From positions 186,001-250,000 of the forward strand of contig JAWWNJ010000127.1 in the NCBI GenBank assembly GCA_037176885.1: DNA of 64,000 nucleotides, given 5' to 3'. Source of the stretch: Favolaschia claudopus (lineage: Eukaryota > Basidiomycota > Agaricomycetes > Agaricales > Mycenaceae). Shown one piece after another: positions 53,324 through 62,735 of this stretch. A model generated the notes under the pieces. That model saw nothing but the letters and a program-made list of their open reading frames with translations. It was not told where the DNA came from and made no database searches. Position numbers and translations under genes: made by a program. Position 1 is the first letter of the stretch; each line of letters opens with the position of its first letter.

Positions 53324-54084
53324 TTCGTGGCATACGCCGGGTGTACGGGGATGCAGAACGTAAGGAGCGACTTCCTATTACGCAGCCCGTCCTCGCCCAG
53401 ATTATCGCCTCCCTCTCCAACCCTATCTCCCTTCCGCGGGGTGTTTCTCGTGAGCTAGCCGAGACTCTCCGAGTTGCCTACGCCCTGGCCTTCGCAGGCT
53501 TTCTTCGCTGCGGCGAGATCACCTACGACTCTTTCGATGGTGCTTTCAACCTCAAGCGCCGTGACATCATCATTCAGAACGACGAGTATCTTACCGTTGA
53601 CCTCCCGGCCTCCAAAACCGACCCCTTCCGCGCTGGGGTGCGCATCACTATTGCAAAAACTGGCTTGCCCACCTGTGCCTACACCCTCCTCCGCGCCCAC
53701 CTTAATAAGCCGGGCAAGCCCGACGACCCGCTGTTTGTGGGCCGGCGTACTCGCGATGGTACAGGCTATGGAGCTTTCTCGCGGAAGCTTTTCATCGACT
53801 GTTTGAAGTCCTGTCTCACTCATGTCGGGATTTCATCGTCAGGATATTCGGGCCATAGCTTCCGCCGTGGCGCTGCCACTTGGGCTCGACTCATCGGTCT
53901 CTCCGACCTTGACATTCAGCGCCTGGGCCGTTGGACTTCTGACTGCTTCAAACTATACATTGACACGCCACCTGATGTCATTGTGGCGTTGAGCAAACGC
54001 CTTCTCTCTGACCCCCCACTTATTCAACCAACCTCCATGGTTGTTGCCCCGGGATTGGTTTGGCGCGGCGACGATGCTCTCTAG
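52942..54084 (+). CDS. Ngaro-like tyrosine recombinase
   Basis: Open from the codon after a TGA at 52939 to TAG at 54082. The first ATG (53131) would cut into a conserved N-terminal segment that begins VAYFLWHGLAASTR, so translation probably starts by -1 frameshifting from the RT frame within the 380-bp overlap. Domains: SAM-like N-terminal core-binding region (TIKRYIGALKSFHTDLGY), then the catalytic domain with Arg in FAGFLRCGEITYD, Lys in LPASKTDPFR, His-x-x-Arg in GHSFRRGAATWA, Trp in LGRWTS and Tyr in FKLYIDTP. These fit the tyrosine-recombinase nucleophile and R/K/H/R/W set. It presumably joins a circular DNA intermediate to the target. Confidence 0.93.
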   Translation, partial: HATSSPIVTSILRLTAHSLPPPPAGWPERVDQPPLVAYFLWHGLAASTRGVNQTACNSFESFCMRKYGAAGASPYPASEAHLLEWAASLPPGCSAKTIKRYIGALKSFHTDLGYESRPFESRVLERVIRGIRRVYGDAERKERLPITQPVLAQIIASLSNPISLPRGVSRELAETLRVAYALAFAGFLRCGEITYDSFDGAFNLKRRDIIIQNDEYLTVDLPASKTDPFRAGVRITIAKTGLPTCAYTLLRAHLNKPGKPDDPLFVGRRTRDGTGYGAFSRKLFIDCLKSCLTHVGISSSGYSGHSFRRGAATWARLIGLSDLDIQRLGRWTSDCFKLYIDTPPDVIVALSKRLLSDPPLIQPTSMVVAPGLVWRGDDAL

Positions 54085-54171
54085 CCGCACCCTTCTTCTT
54101 GCTCTCTTGGCCTCAGCTCACCCTCCTCGCTGTCCCGGCAACCCCTCCTCCCTCGGGCTGCCTTGTCTTCC

Positions 54172-54282
54172 TGGGTTCCGGCCCGAGAGCGCTTGCTGCG
54201 AGGGTCACATCACCCCCTCACCGCAATCATAAATATACCACCTGTTTTCCTCCCTCCCTCAGCACGAGCTCGCAGCATTCCT
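54172..54282 (+). repeat. Ngaro-like B1 repeat (111 bp)
   Basis: Starts TGGGTTCCGGCCCGAGAGCG, ends GCAGCATTCCT, where it abuts A2. The B1-A2 junction has the same bases as the joined ends of a circular form. Confidence 0.9.
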
Positions 54283-54402
54283 AGTGAGTGTATACACTCG
54301 GAGGAATGCACGTGGGAGTCATCACTGTGACTCATCGCGTCTTTTTCCTCGACCACCACCACCGGGCGCGTTCCTTCGCCCGTGCTCTCATTTTTTAGTT
54401 CT
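54283..54402 (+). repeat. Ngaro-like A2 repeat (120 bp)
   Basis: Identical to A1. Confidence 0.93.
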
Positions 54403-54480
54403 CCCACCCACCTCCCATATACATTGCATGTACATCGTATTTAGTTTTGTAGTCTGTTTTGTGCAGCTTCGCGCCGACTT

Positions 54481-54641
54481 TGGGTTCCGGCCCGAGAGCG
54501 CTTGCTGCGAGGGTCACATCACCCCCTCACCGGGTTCCGGCCCGAGAGCGCTTGCTGCGAGGGTCACATCACCCCCTCACCGCAATCATAAATATACCAC
54601 CTGTTTTCCTCCCTCCCTCAGCACGAGCTCGCAGCATTCCT
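54481..54641 (+). repeat. Ngaro-like B2 repeat with 50-bp tandem duplication (161 bp)
   Basis: Matches B1 except that the 50-bp unit starting GGGTTCCGGCCCGAGAGCGC is present twice in tandem. Confidence 0.9.
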
Positions 54642-55709
54642 CACCGTCAACTTTCGAGTTCTCCAGTGTCAGCGGAGGTAATATTTCCACCTAACATAGC
54701 ATTATCTTGCACTAGCACTGCTACATTCGGGTCTACAGTCTGTACTCTGTACCAACAACAATTCAAAGAGAAAATCGATGTTTCCCGAGTCGGCGAATCT
54801 CCGCCAGCGGTTGCACTCCACTTAGTCTCAATCTCGAATCAGTACATATTCTCATTGTATCAACTGTCAACGCACATCGACCATTGGATCTGCTGTCAAC
54901 GGCAGTCGGCTGGTCGCTGTGCTGAAAATTTTCGGGTCCGCTCGTGGTTGAATGCATCGACTCGACTTTCTTGTGGAACTGGGTACTCGCTGTAAAAACG
55001 CGCTGATATCAGGGCCCCTAGCCTCAAAATAGGCAGCATCTGTGTTGCAGGAATTAAACTGGCTTGGCTAACGATACAACTGACTTGGTTCATTGGCCAA
55101 TCTTTTTACTTCCAGGGAAGACCGTCCATCCCTCGCAGACTACCCAATGATGATACAGGCAATGTGAATGAATCCCAGGTTTTAGCCCCCTTGGTCGTTA
55201 CATTCAGTAGTATTCTCCGCGTCGAGTCAGCTAAGTGAATTATCTCAATGCAAAGATGTGAGAAAGCTCATATTGTTTATCAGAAACTAAACCAGAGCTG
55301 GGATGTACTCTTGGACCCCATACCAAGTTTGCGGTTGCAAATTCAATACCAAGGATGCGAAAATTCGGTGACTGAGAAGGTAAATTTCCAGACAAGATGG
55401 AGAACTTCCGGCACCTACTTCCTTTTCAAGCATTTTCAGCTGTCTAGGTCCTGGACTCTAGGAATTTTCTATGTGGCTCCAACACTGATATGTTTCACTT
55501 TGTTTTCAGCCCGCGCCTGTTCTAGTTCGCAAATTCCTCTTTCTACGCCAATCGAATTCACGCAGACTATAGCAAGTTACACAACGGCCGAGGCTCAACC
55601 CTAATTCGAGATACAAGTCCTGTTTCCACAGGCTAGCACTAGTAGCAGTTTTACTGGCAGAAAGCAGAGAACTTTCTTTAATATATGTCGAAAGCATGTA
55701 CCTTGATAC
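54642..55709. repeat. Inverted duplicate segment I, copy 1
   Basis: About 1.07 kb nearly identical, inverted, to 59713-60544 plus 62112-62352. The first 18-19 bp of the segment lie left of the Ngaro-like insertion. No recognisable gene; frames are shared by both copies but match no family. It holds the empty site (CGACC, 54876-54880) of the LTR element in copy 2. Confidence 0.9.
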
Positions 55710-57191
55710 AACGCAAAATCATGTATCTCGTCCCATCTCCCACTCAAAACACCTACAGGCTACCAACCCAAATATATTGAAAGAATCTATGGCTTTTCCT
55801 ATCCCAACTCGGCTCGCTATCCAAGTCTTCGAAAAATATTCCGCTCCTTTGATCAGCTTCACTATTTCTTTTTACCGATCGCCCCTGCCGTTCCAAATCT
55901 CGGGCAAAGATGCCTTCCTCCACGTCCTCGACATTCAGCAGCAGTTGAAGCATCAGCACCCACACTTTTACACACCACACAAGACTTCCGAGCTCTCGGC
56001 TGGACTCCCATACCTCGACCCACCCCAGGAATCACGGGCATGAATTGGGGGGGAGGCTGGTGGGGCGATGGAACAAAAGGAGGAGGAACTGGAAGAGAGT
56101 CAGCTAAAGCCCGACAAAAAGTGGAGATGAACGCACGGGCTAACAATTAATCCAGCTGAGAATTGGCGCATGCATTAGATGAGGTGATGGAGACGGCGGC
56201 GAATGCGGGTGTGAGAGAGAGCGCGCGAGCGCGAGAAACAAGTTAGAATGCAAACGAGGGCGCCAGTGTCGCTGAAGATAAGACGTAGACACAGAGACCA
56301 GGCATTATGATTCAAGTTATCGCAGGGGAAGGCGAAAGCAGACGAGATCGAGGCAAAAATGCGGTGGTTTGAGGATGCTGTGGCTGGTAAACCTCTGCTG
56401 GAAACGGAAAGCGCCGCCAGAGAGTTCTCTGTTCGATGAAATGGCTGCACAACGGGAACTATAGCGACATTCCGAGTGAATCAAGTATTGTTTTACTTAC
56501 CATGAGCCTAGCACTGTCAACGATCTGAACGTTACAAAAGAACCCGAGCCGCAACCAGCGGAATGCTTTTGCGTGAATCTCAAGAGGTTTCCGAGCCGTT
56601 GCAAAGCCTTTCTTAGTCTCACCAAGTCAGACTCTACAAGATTTATGATAGTCGATAAATCTATTATATAGAGTCTGAACTTGATGGCGCCTGCCATCCA
56701 AGACCTCGGATTCTGTGACACACGTGCCAGTTCACACGGTCGGATAAGGAAATGATCATGACACGTCGTTCGGAAAACTTGGCGGTCCAACTTGAGCCTT
56801 GGCTTGAGCCCAATATGGAGCTTGTTGGCTGTATGGAGGGCTTAAAACCCCACATTTACATTTGCCGGGGTCATATTTACCATTGTGAAGCATCTGGGAC
56901 TTTTGGACGGGGCCGTAATCCCGAAGAATAATATACTCATTCCATGAACATAATATTACTTGATGAATATGGTCCCAAAACGTGAAGTAGCACGGAGTTA
57001 TGTGTATTTATGGGCTGGGCAGTCTTCCGATACTTCCCCAGGCTTGCGAAGCCTTCACAGTGGTGGTCGCTGCGTACCACAGCACCGACGCGCATACGTG
57101 TCATTCCCCATTGGGGCGTGGGGAAATGCACATGATGTTACAACTGTGACAAAACCGAGGTCCGGGTCGACCCCCGCCAACAATTTCAGAC
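55710..57191. other. No gene recognised
   Basis: A few short frames without family resemblance and a hairpin GACTCTA...TAGAGTC at 56630-56670. May contain host sequence. Confidence 0.4.
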
Positions 57192-57193
57192 TA

Positions 57194-57345
57194 CTGTACC
57201 ATTTCGACCAAAGATTCATCAAACTTATGTAATTTCTCAGTCCGAGATGCCCGAAAAACTTTGTTTTGAATTAAGGCGATTTTCGCACACATCAAATGAA
57301 ACCGGCTGTGACCTGTGACCTGAAAAATCGGTCGAAATGGTACAG
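57194..57345. mobile_element. CTGTACCATTTCGACC MITE, 152 bp
   Basis: TIR CTGTACCATTTCGACC and inverse; TA flanks (57192-57193, 57346-57347). Confidence 0.88.
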
Positions 57346-57347
57346 TA

Positions 57348-57838
57348 AGCCTTTCTAGGAGGTGAAGAGAGAGGTGGCTGCGACTTTCAGATGCGATACA
57401 AGGGCGGGTTGGGGGCGGGAACGAGACTAGAGAGCAAACCGAAGAGTGAGAGAGGTGAAGCAAGGCGAGGAGGCGTGTGAAAAAGCTCTTGCCCAAAAAA
57501 GGCAAGATTATGCTGCCAAGGCACTGCACTAGAGTCGAAATTCTTGCTAGGAGAATTCTGTGCAAGCACTGTCAAATAAAGCCATGTTCTGTCTCTTGAA
57601 TTCCAAATAACCATCGAGAGATGATAGACAGAAAATTGTTTTGTGTATAAAAAATTAGAATACTTAACTACCCATTTGTCAAACTAATTAAATAGTTTTA
57701 CAATTAAAGCCAAACAAAACTTCAGCTATCAGATTGTACAGTAACTACCAAATCTTTCAATCCTTCCGATCGTGAGCACAATCCATTAATATTCAATCGT
57801 TCGATTACTTCATCACATTGAGGATATACTCAATGGTT
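57348..57838. repeat. Repeat H, inverted copy (57555-57838), with flank
   Basis: 57555-57838 is the reverse complement of 34989-35272. The sequence before it (57348-57554) is not recognised. Confidence 0.75.
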
Positions 57839-58123
57839 GCTTGCTCATTAAGAAAGAATTCAGTAAGCATCCAGTTTTGTAACACTGAGTCTCCTCAAGT
57901 TACAAGCACTTGAAGCACTTTGTCACCAGTGCCGGGGCTCAGGGAATGCTTTGAGCAACTTGAAAAAAATTACCCGACTTTGTGCTACTCCCAGTGTCTT
58001 GGATATACTTACCGCTATCCAGTGAGTATAAGCTTTAGCTGTCAAAATTAATAATCCAGAAAAAACAGGGCCGCTGAGTCACTGCAACCAGATTCATCAG
58101 GAGCAGAGTTTTGAAGGTGAATA

Positions 58124-58594
58124 CTGTACAATTACGTTCAATCGTTAATCACGCGTCACACCCACCTCTCCCGAACCGAATTTTTTGCCCTGTGTCACTG
58201 ACTCACGCCTCACACGGGCCATTGTCGAAAAAAATCCTTCAAAATGGGATTTTGCTCAAAAAATCACTTTGCTAGTAATGTGGGCCCTCTGGTGTGTTTT
58301 CTTGACTTCTTATGTTCAATTTCTTCTAGGTTTCCACTTGAAGTGATTTTCAACTGAATTCTCGGTACCGTCTGAAATGCGGTTTTTTTGCTCAAGGTAT
58401 AGTATTTCTCCACCGCATTCCCAATCCTCGCGGAAAAAATCCAGACTCACTTACTAAATGTTTTCAGGCTCCTCCTCGCGAGACTGGGGGTTGTCGAAAA
58501 TTTGCGCCCTGTCACACCACGCCAGGACCACTGTCGAAATGTCGAATTGGTTCAGGCGCGTTCACCCCCCCATGTCGATTTGAACGTAATTGTA
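58124..58594. mobile_element. CTGTACAATTACGTTCAA MITE, 471 bp
   Basis: Left end TA-CTGTACAATTACGTTCAATC (TA at 58122-58123); right inverse TTGAACGTAATTGTAC directly adjoins the DUF6534 duplicate. The right TA is missing, so the right end may be trimmed by the duplication breakpoint. Confidence 0.65.
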
Positions 58595-58917
58595 CTGTGC
58601 GCACGAAAGCTTGACTGAACCGATGATCATCCGTTGTTTTTTCCAGCATATGCGCAGTCGCATCACTTATTTCGGTACGTCAGTTCGAACACAATCCTGA
58701 ATTCACTCCACAGCTCATTCTCTCGCCCAGAACGCTCATTTACGCGTCATTCTACTTTTGCATCGGCCGAAGTAAGCCTAAGCATCTCTCTCCCTCCTCC
58801 CCTGAACCTCAACCAACATGCTTCCTAACCAAAGTGTACTCCAACGCCCTTCTCGCGAGCCTCAACGCCCGCACCATCATCCGCGGCCGCATCACCGGCG
58901 TCGACAGCAACCCCTGA
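58595..58917 (+). pseudogene. DUF6534 gene fragment, inverted duplicate
   Basis: Copy of the 3' part of the gene at 62736-64000, in the opposite orientation: the exon encoding ICAVASLIS, the exon with SPRTLIYASFYFCIGR and the start of the last exon (YSNALLASLNAR). It stops matching after GACAGCAACCCC, where a TGA follows. Introns are retained, so this is a DNA-level duplication, not a retrocopy. Confidence 0.85.
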
Positions 58918-59097
58918 GAGGTTCAGAAGGAGTCGGAGATGTTTTATCAATCACCGGAAGCGACAGTTGGGCATCCGCATCAAACATTCTTGACTCATAT
59001 TAATATTCATGAGCGGCAAGGGCGGCGAGGGCGACAACGGCGGCATGGTTGGTTAGAGCACAAATGGGGCTTCAGAAGGCATACTAGTTAGCTAATT
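58918..59097. other. Unrecognised flank
   Basis: GC-rich GGCGGCGAGGGCGACAAC tract near 59020; no gene. Confidence 0.4.
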
Positions 59098-59303
59098 TTT
59101 GTTCCCCGAGGCTCGGAGAGGTACACACAATTTTGAGTTTTTTGACTCAAAAATTTGGCCGCAGCCAAAATGTCGTGGGAAAAACTTCGGAGGTGGTTTT
59201 TTTGGACGTTTTCGAGGGTGTTGAGTCTGATTCTGAAGTCAGATTTATGCCAAAAATTCGCGTTCTTCGGCAATCATCATTGTCGACTGGTGTCCCGCAC
59301 TGT
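59098..59303. mobile_element. CAGTGCCGG-family element, right part
   Basis: Aligns with 5375-5577 (AATGTCGTGGGAAAAACTTC, CTGAAGTCAGATTTAT, CAATCATCATTGTCGAC) and ends GCACTG-TA. The left half is absent. Confidence 0.75.
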
Positions 59304-59329
59304 ATATTACGTTGAAGCAGTGCATCCTA

Positions 59330-59520
59330 TACTTGAAAAGAGGGCCAGGCCATCAGTCTCGTGACTTTTGACAGAAAATCGGGTTCCCGGCGCCGCACGC
59401 GGCGCCGCGGGCACGGAAAAAAATCGCAAGAAATTTAAACCGGGGTTTGCCCCGAGAAGCTGTGCACCAGCCGCGCAGCGAGCCGGCCCTGCCGAAGGCG
59501 GGGTGCTCAAGCTTGTAACA
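59330..59520. repeat. GC-rich repeat, inverted copy 3
   Basis: Reverse complement of the type at 22956-23232, including GGCCATCAGTCTCGTGACTT and GGCTCGCTGCGC. Confidence 0.8.
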
Positions 59521-60544
59521 ATTAACATACTATCCTAACCCGTGATGTGTCCTCGAAATTGATGCAGGCCCCATATTGTTCCGAATTTCTTCATATTTTT
59601 TCTCAGCATTGAAGGGTATGCATAGCCACATCTGATACATACTCTTGAATATTTAGGGGACTAGGAAGTGCATCGGAAGACACCTTGCTTGAGATAAAAA
59701 AAATGATTTATTGTATCAAGGTACATGCTTTCGGCATATATTAAAGAAAGTTCTCTGCTTTCTGCCAGTAAAACTGCTACTAGTGCTAGCCTGTGGAAAC
59801 AGGACTTGTATCTCGAATTAGGGTTGAGCCTCGGCCGTTGTGTAACTTGCTATAGTCTGCGTGAATTCGATTGGCGTAGAAAGAGGAATTTGCGAACTAG
59901 AACAGGCGCGGGCTGAAAACAAAGTGAAACATATCAGTGTTGGAGCCACATAGAAAATTCCTAGAGTCCAGGACCTAGACAGCTGAAAATGCTTGAAAAG
60001 GAAGTAGGTGCCGGAAGTTCTCCATCTTGTCTGGAAATTTACCTTCTCAGTCACCGAATTTTCGCATCCTTGATATTGAATTTGCAACCGCAAACTTGGT
60101 ATGGGGTCCAAGAGTACATCCCAGCTCTGGTTTAGTTTCTGATAAACAATATGAGCTTTCTCACATCTTTGCATTGAGATAATTCACTTAGCTGACTCGA
60201 CGCGGAGAATACTACTGAATGTAACGACCAAGGGGGCTAAAACCTGGGATTCATTCACATTGCCTGTATCATCATTGGGTAGTCTGCGAGGGATGGACGG
60301 TCTTCCCTGGAAGTAAAAAGATTGGCCAATGAACCAAGTCAGTTGTATCGTTAGCCAAGCCAGTTTAATTCCTGCAACACAGATGCTGCCTATTTTGAGG
60401 CTAGGGGCCCTGATATCAGCGCGTTTTTACAGCGAGTACCCAGTTCCACAAGAAAGTCGAGTCGATGCATTCAACCACGAGCGGACCCGGAAATTTTCAG
60501 CACAGCGACCAGCCGACTGCCGTTGACAGCAGATCCAATGGTCG

Positions 60545-60717
60545 TGTAAGGGGAGAAGGGCCCAGGAGCCAAGTCGATAACAAACCTGGGGATCAGAGAT
60601 CCCCAGCGGACTACTTATATACAAGAGGTGACGTAAGATATGACATAAGTGAGCACAGCATGATGTCTTGGAGACAGAGAACTTCTGCCCAAGTCATAGC
60701 TGTGGAGTCCCCTGACA
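60545..60717 (-). repeat. 3' LTR (173 bp)
   Basis: Contains TATATA-like TTATATACAAG (plus orientation) and the palindrome GGGGATCAGAGATCCCC. Confidence 0.95.
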
Positions 60718-60781
60718 TCACCCCCCTCTTCAAGATTCGTCGCCTCGACAAAGACCAAAGCCCAGTAGAATGAACGATCTT

Positions 60782-61833
60782 TCAAAATCCTGGATCGCCA
60801 CGGAAGAGTAGGTTGCCCTGGGAGTCAATCCGCATATCAGACGCGGACACTGCACCGCCTCCGCCCGTGCCGTCTGTGGTCGACGTCCCCTTTCAGGTCG
60901 AATAGCATCAATGGCCATAGGCGAAGGAGCTACTGAACGTGGAGAGGGGGACGGGACGGCAGTGGACATGGCCACCGAGGGGGCATAAGGAGTAGAGCTG
61001 GGGCGGGGAGTAGGAATTGGGGACGCCATTACCTGCGTAGGAATAGAGATGGTGGCAGGGTTATGGGGTAGGGAGTGAGAGGCGGGGTAGGAAGACTCCT
61101 GTGGTGCAAATCGCACCCCAGACTTCCTTGGCTGTGTAGCGGCACCTGGGTGCGGCTGAGCACTGGCCGCTGGAGGGGGCGGAACCGGAGCTGGTGGCTG
61201 AGACGGGTGGACGGGGGTGTGCGCGCTTCTTCAGCGGGCGACAGCCCTCGCCAGAAGCGTTCGGCAAAACCGGCACCGGGCCAGGAGGGGGAGGGGCAGG
61301 GTCCCCGGAAAGGTGTGACGGACCTTTCTTCTTAGAGCGGATACGCTTACGCATGAAACGCTTCCCAAGCGCAATTAGCGCTTCACCGATTTGCTGGTCG
61401 GTACCCGCGGATAGATTCACGGCGCTCCAAGGGGGAAGCCTTATCAGTATAGGCTCGAAGTTGGGCGCCGGAGATGTCGTGCGACTGATGGAGACCCTTA
61501 CCACCACGGCCAACGATATGCCCGACGACCGAGTCAGGCACCACAAGCGTACACGAGTAGCGGGACGGTGAGTCCTCTGCACTAGGGAGGGGTTTCGGCG
61601 AGTGGTATGGCGGTGTGGCCGACAGCGATGATGGCAGGGGTAGGGGCTGGGGTTGAAGGTTCAGAGTTCCAGCGAGCACCATCCCAAGAGAAGCGCCAGG
61701 CATGCCCTCGGGGAGTAGAAGCTGCAGCGTCCCCAAACTCAAGACGATCAAGACGGTCGTGGACACGCTGTAGTTCGCTTCGAAGGAGAGTGCAGTAGGA
61801 ATAAAGGTCCTGAGGAACTGCGGGGGTTGCCAT
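60782..61833 (-). pseudogene. Gag-like ORF with a KH RNA-binding domain, frameshifted
   Basis: From ATG 61833: MATPAVPQDLYSYC and a short coiled-coil-like SELQRVHDRLDRLEF, to a stop at about 61582. A +1 shift gives VVPDSVVGHIVGRGGKGLHQ, then SHDISGAQLRAYTD: the KH consensus VP...VG.IIGRGG..I..I...SGA with the GXXG loop as GRGGKG. Another shift gives SAVNLSAGTDQQIGEALIAL, the second half of the KH fold (V.L.GT..QI..A). Then a Lys/Arg patch (RKRIRSKKKG), a Pro-rich region, and in another frame a C-terminus SASDMRIDSQGNLLFRGDPG with stop at 60782-60784. The KH domain would bind RNA. It sits where gag would be; there is no pol. Confidence 0.75.
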
Positions 61834-61938
61834 AGCAAGGGAGGTGTGAGGTCGATGGTAGGATGAGGGCAGAGTAGGAAGTAGGGTGGTCGGCTGGGGC
61901 TAGGAGAGTGCCAGAGTCGAATAGAAGGTTTGTTATGC

Positions 61939-62111
61939 TGTAAGGGGAGAAGGGCCCAGGAGCCAAGTCGATAACAAACCTGGGGATCAGAGATCCCCAG
62001 CGGACTACTTATATACAAGAGGTGACGTAAGATATGACATAAGTGAGCACAGCATGATGTCTTGGAGACAGAGAACTTCTGCCCAAGTCATAGCTGTGGA
62101 GTCCCCTGACA
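61939..62111 (-). repeat. 5' LTR (173 bp)
   Basis: Same sequence as the 3' LTR by eye. No obvious tRNA primer-binding site follows it. Confidence 0.95.
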
Positions 62112-62371
62112 GGTCGATGTGCGTTGACAGTTGATACAATGAGAATATGTACTGATTCGAGATTGAGACTAAGTGGAGTGCGACCGCTTGCGGAGATTCG
62201 CCGACTCGGGAAACATCGATTTTCTCTTTGAATTGTTGTTGGTACAGAGTACAGACTGTAGACCCGAATGTAGCAGTGCTAGTGCAAGATAATGCTATGT
62301 TAGGTGGAAATATTACCTCCGCTGACACTCGAGAACTCGAAAGTTGACGGTGATGCGATGGTTTTGGGTGG

Positions 62372-62735
62372 TCCGTTTTTTTAGTCTTGACCTTCCACCA
62401 TGACAGCAGCTACCTTAGACTCGGGAGCGCCGTTGGGCAATACGTGCGTTCGTGACCGCAATTCATACCGTTCTCCGGCTCAAGCAAGCGCAGGATGGGT
62501 TCTATGCTCCTCGGTGTCATCTTTACGGGCGAAGGTCAGTTAAAGTGGTCCGTGAACAATATATGTATGTATAACTAATACTCTATACGCGGGAAAAGGT
62601 GCTCTAGGGCCGTGCTTTAGCTTTGAGAAAGGGTATGATGGTCGTGCGGCCTATTTTTGGGAGATGTGGACTCTCTCCTAGGTGAAGGCGAAGTGACATT
62701 CGAGGAAGACAAGCTAAGCAGCGGAGTCAGGCTCC
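62372..62735. other. No gene; 3' flank of the DUF6534 gene
   Basis: Non-coding-looking sequence between the duplicate segment and the stop codon of the gene on the right. Confidence 0.5.

Larger units (their letters stand above)
50173..54641 (+). mobile_element. Complete Ngaro-like tyrosine-recombinase retrotransposon, 4,469 bp
   Basis: Order A1 - Gag-like ORF - RT/RNase H - tyrosine recombinase - B1 - A2 - B2, the split-direct-repeat design of Ngaro elements. No integrase, protease or DIRS-type methyltransferase. No target duplication: the empty site (inverted, 62353) reads CGCA-T-CACC, the left junction CGCA-T-AGTG, the right junction TTCC-T-CACC. All ORFs are open and A1 and A2 are identical, so it is likely recent and possibly active. 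Family assignment is by structure and domains. Confidence 0.93.
60545..62111 (-). mobile_element. Short LTR retrotransposon with KH-domain gag-like ORF, 1,567 bp
   Basis: Two 173-bp LTRs that look identical, each TGTCAGGGGACTCC ... CTTCTCCCCTTACA on the minus strand (5' LTR 61939-62111, 3' LTR 60545-60717). 5-bp target duplication GGTCG on the plus strand (60540-60544, 62112-62116), single in copy 1 at 54876. Polypurine tract AGAGGGGGGTGA lies directly before the 3' LTR. No protease, RT, RNase H or integrase fits in the 1.2-kb interior: non-autonomous. Confidence 0.95.
59713..62371. repeat. Inverted duplicate segment I, copy 2
   Basis: Reverse complement of 54642-55709, interrupted by the LTR element at 60545-62111. 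At 62353 it holds the intact target site of the Ngaro-like element. Confidence 0.92.

Noticed and set aside
55862..56146. 94-codon minus-strand frame with CVVC and Pro-rich part
   Set aside because: No family resemblance, no clear splice or neighbour support.
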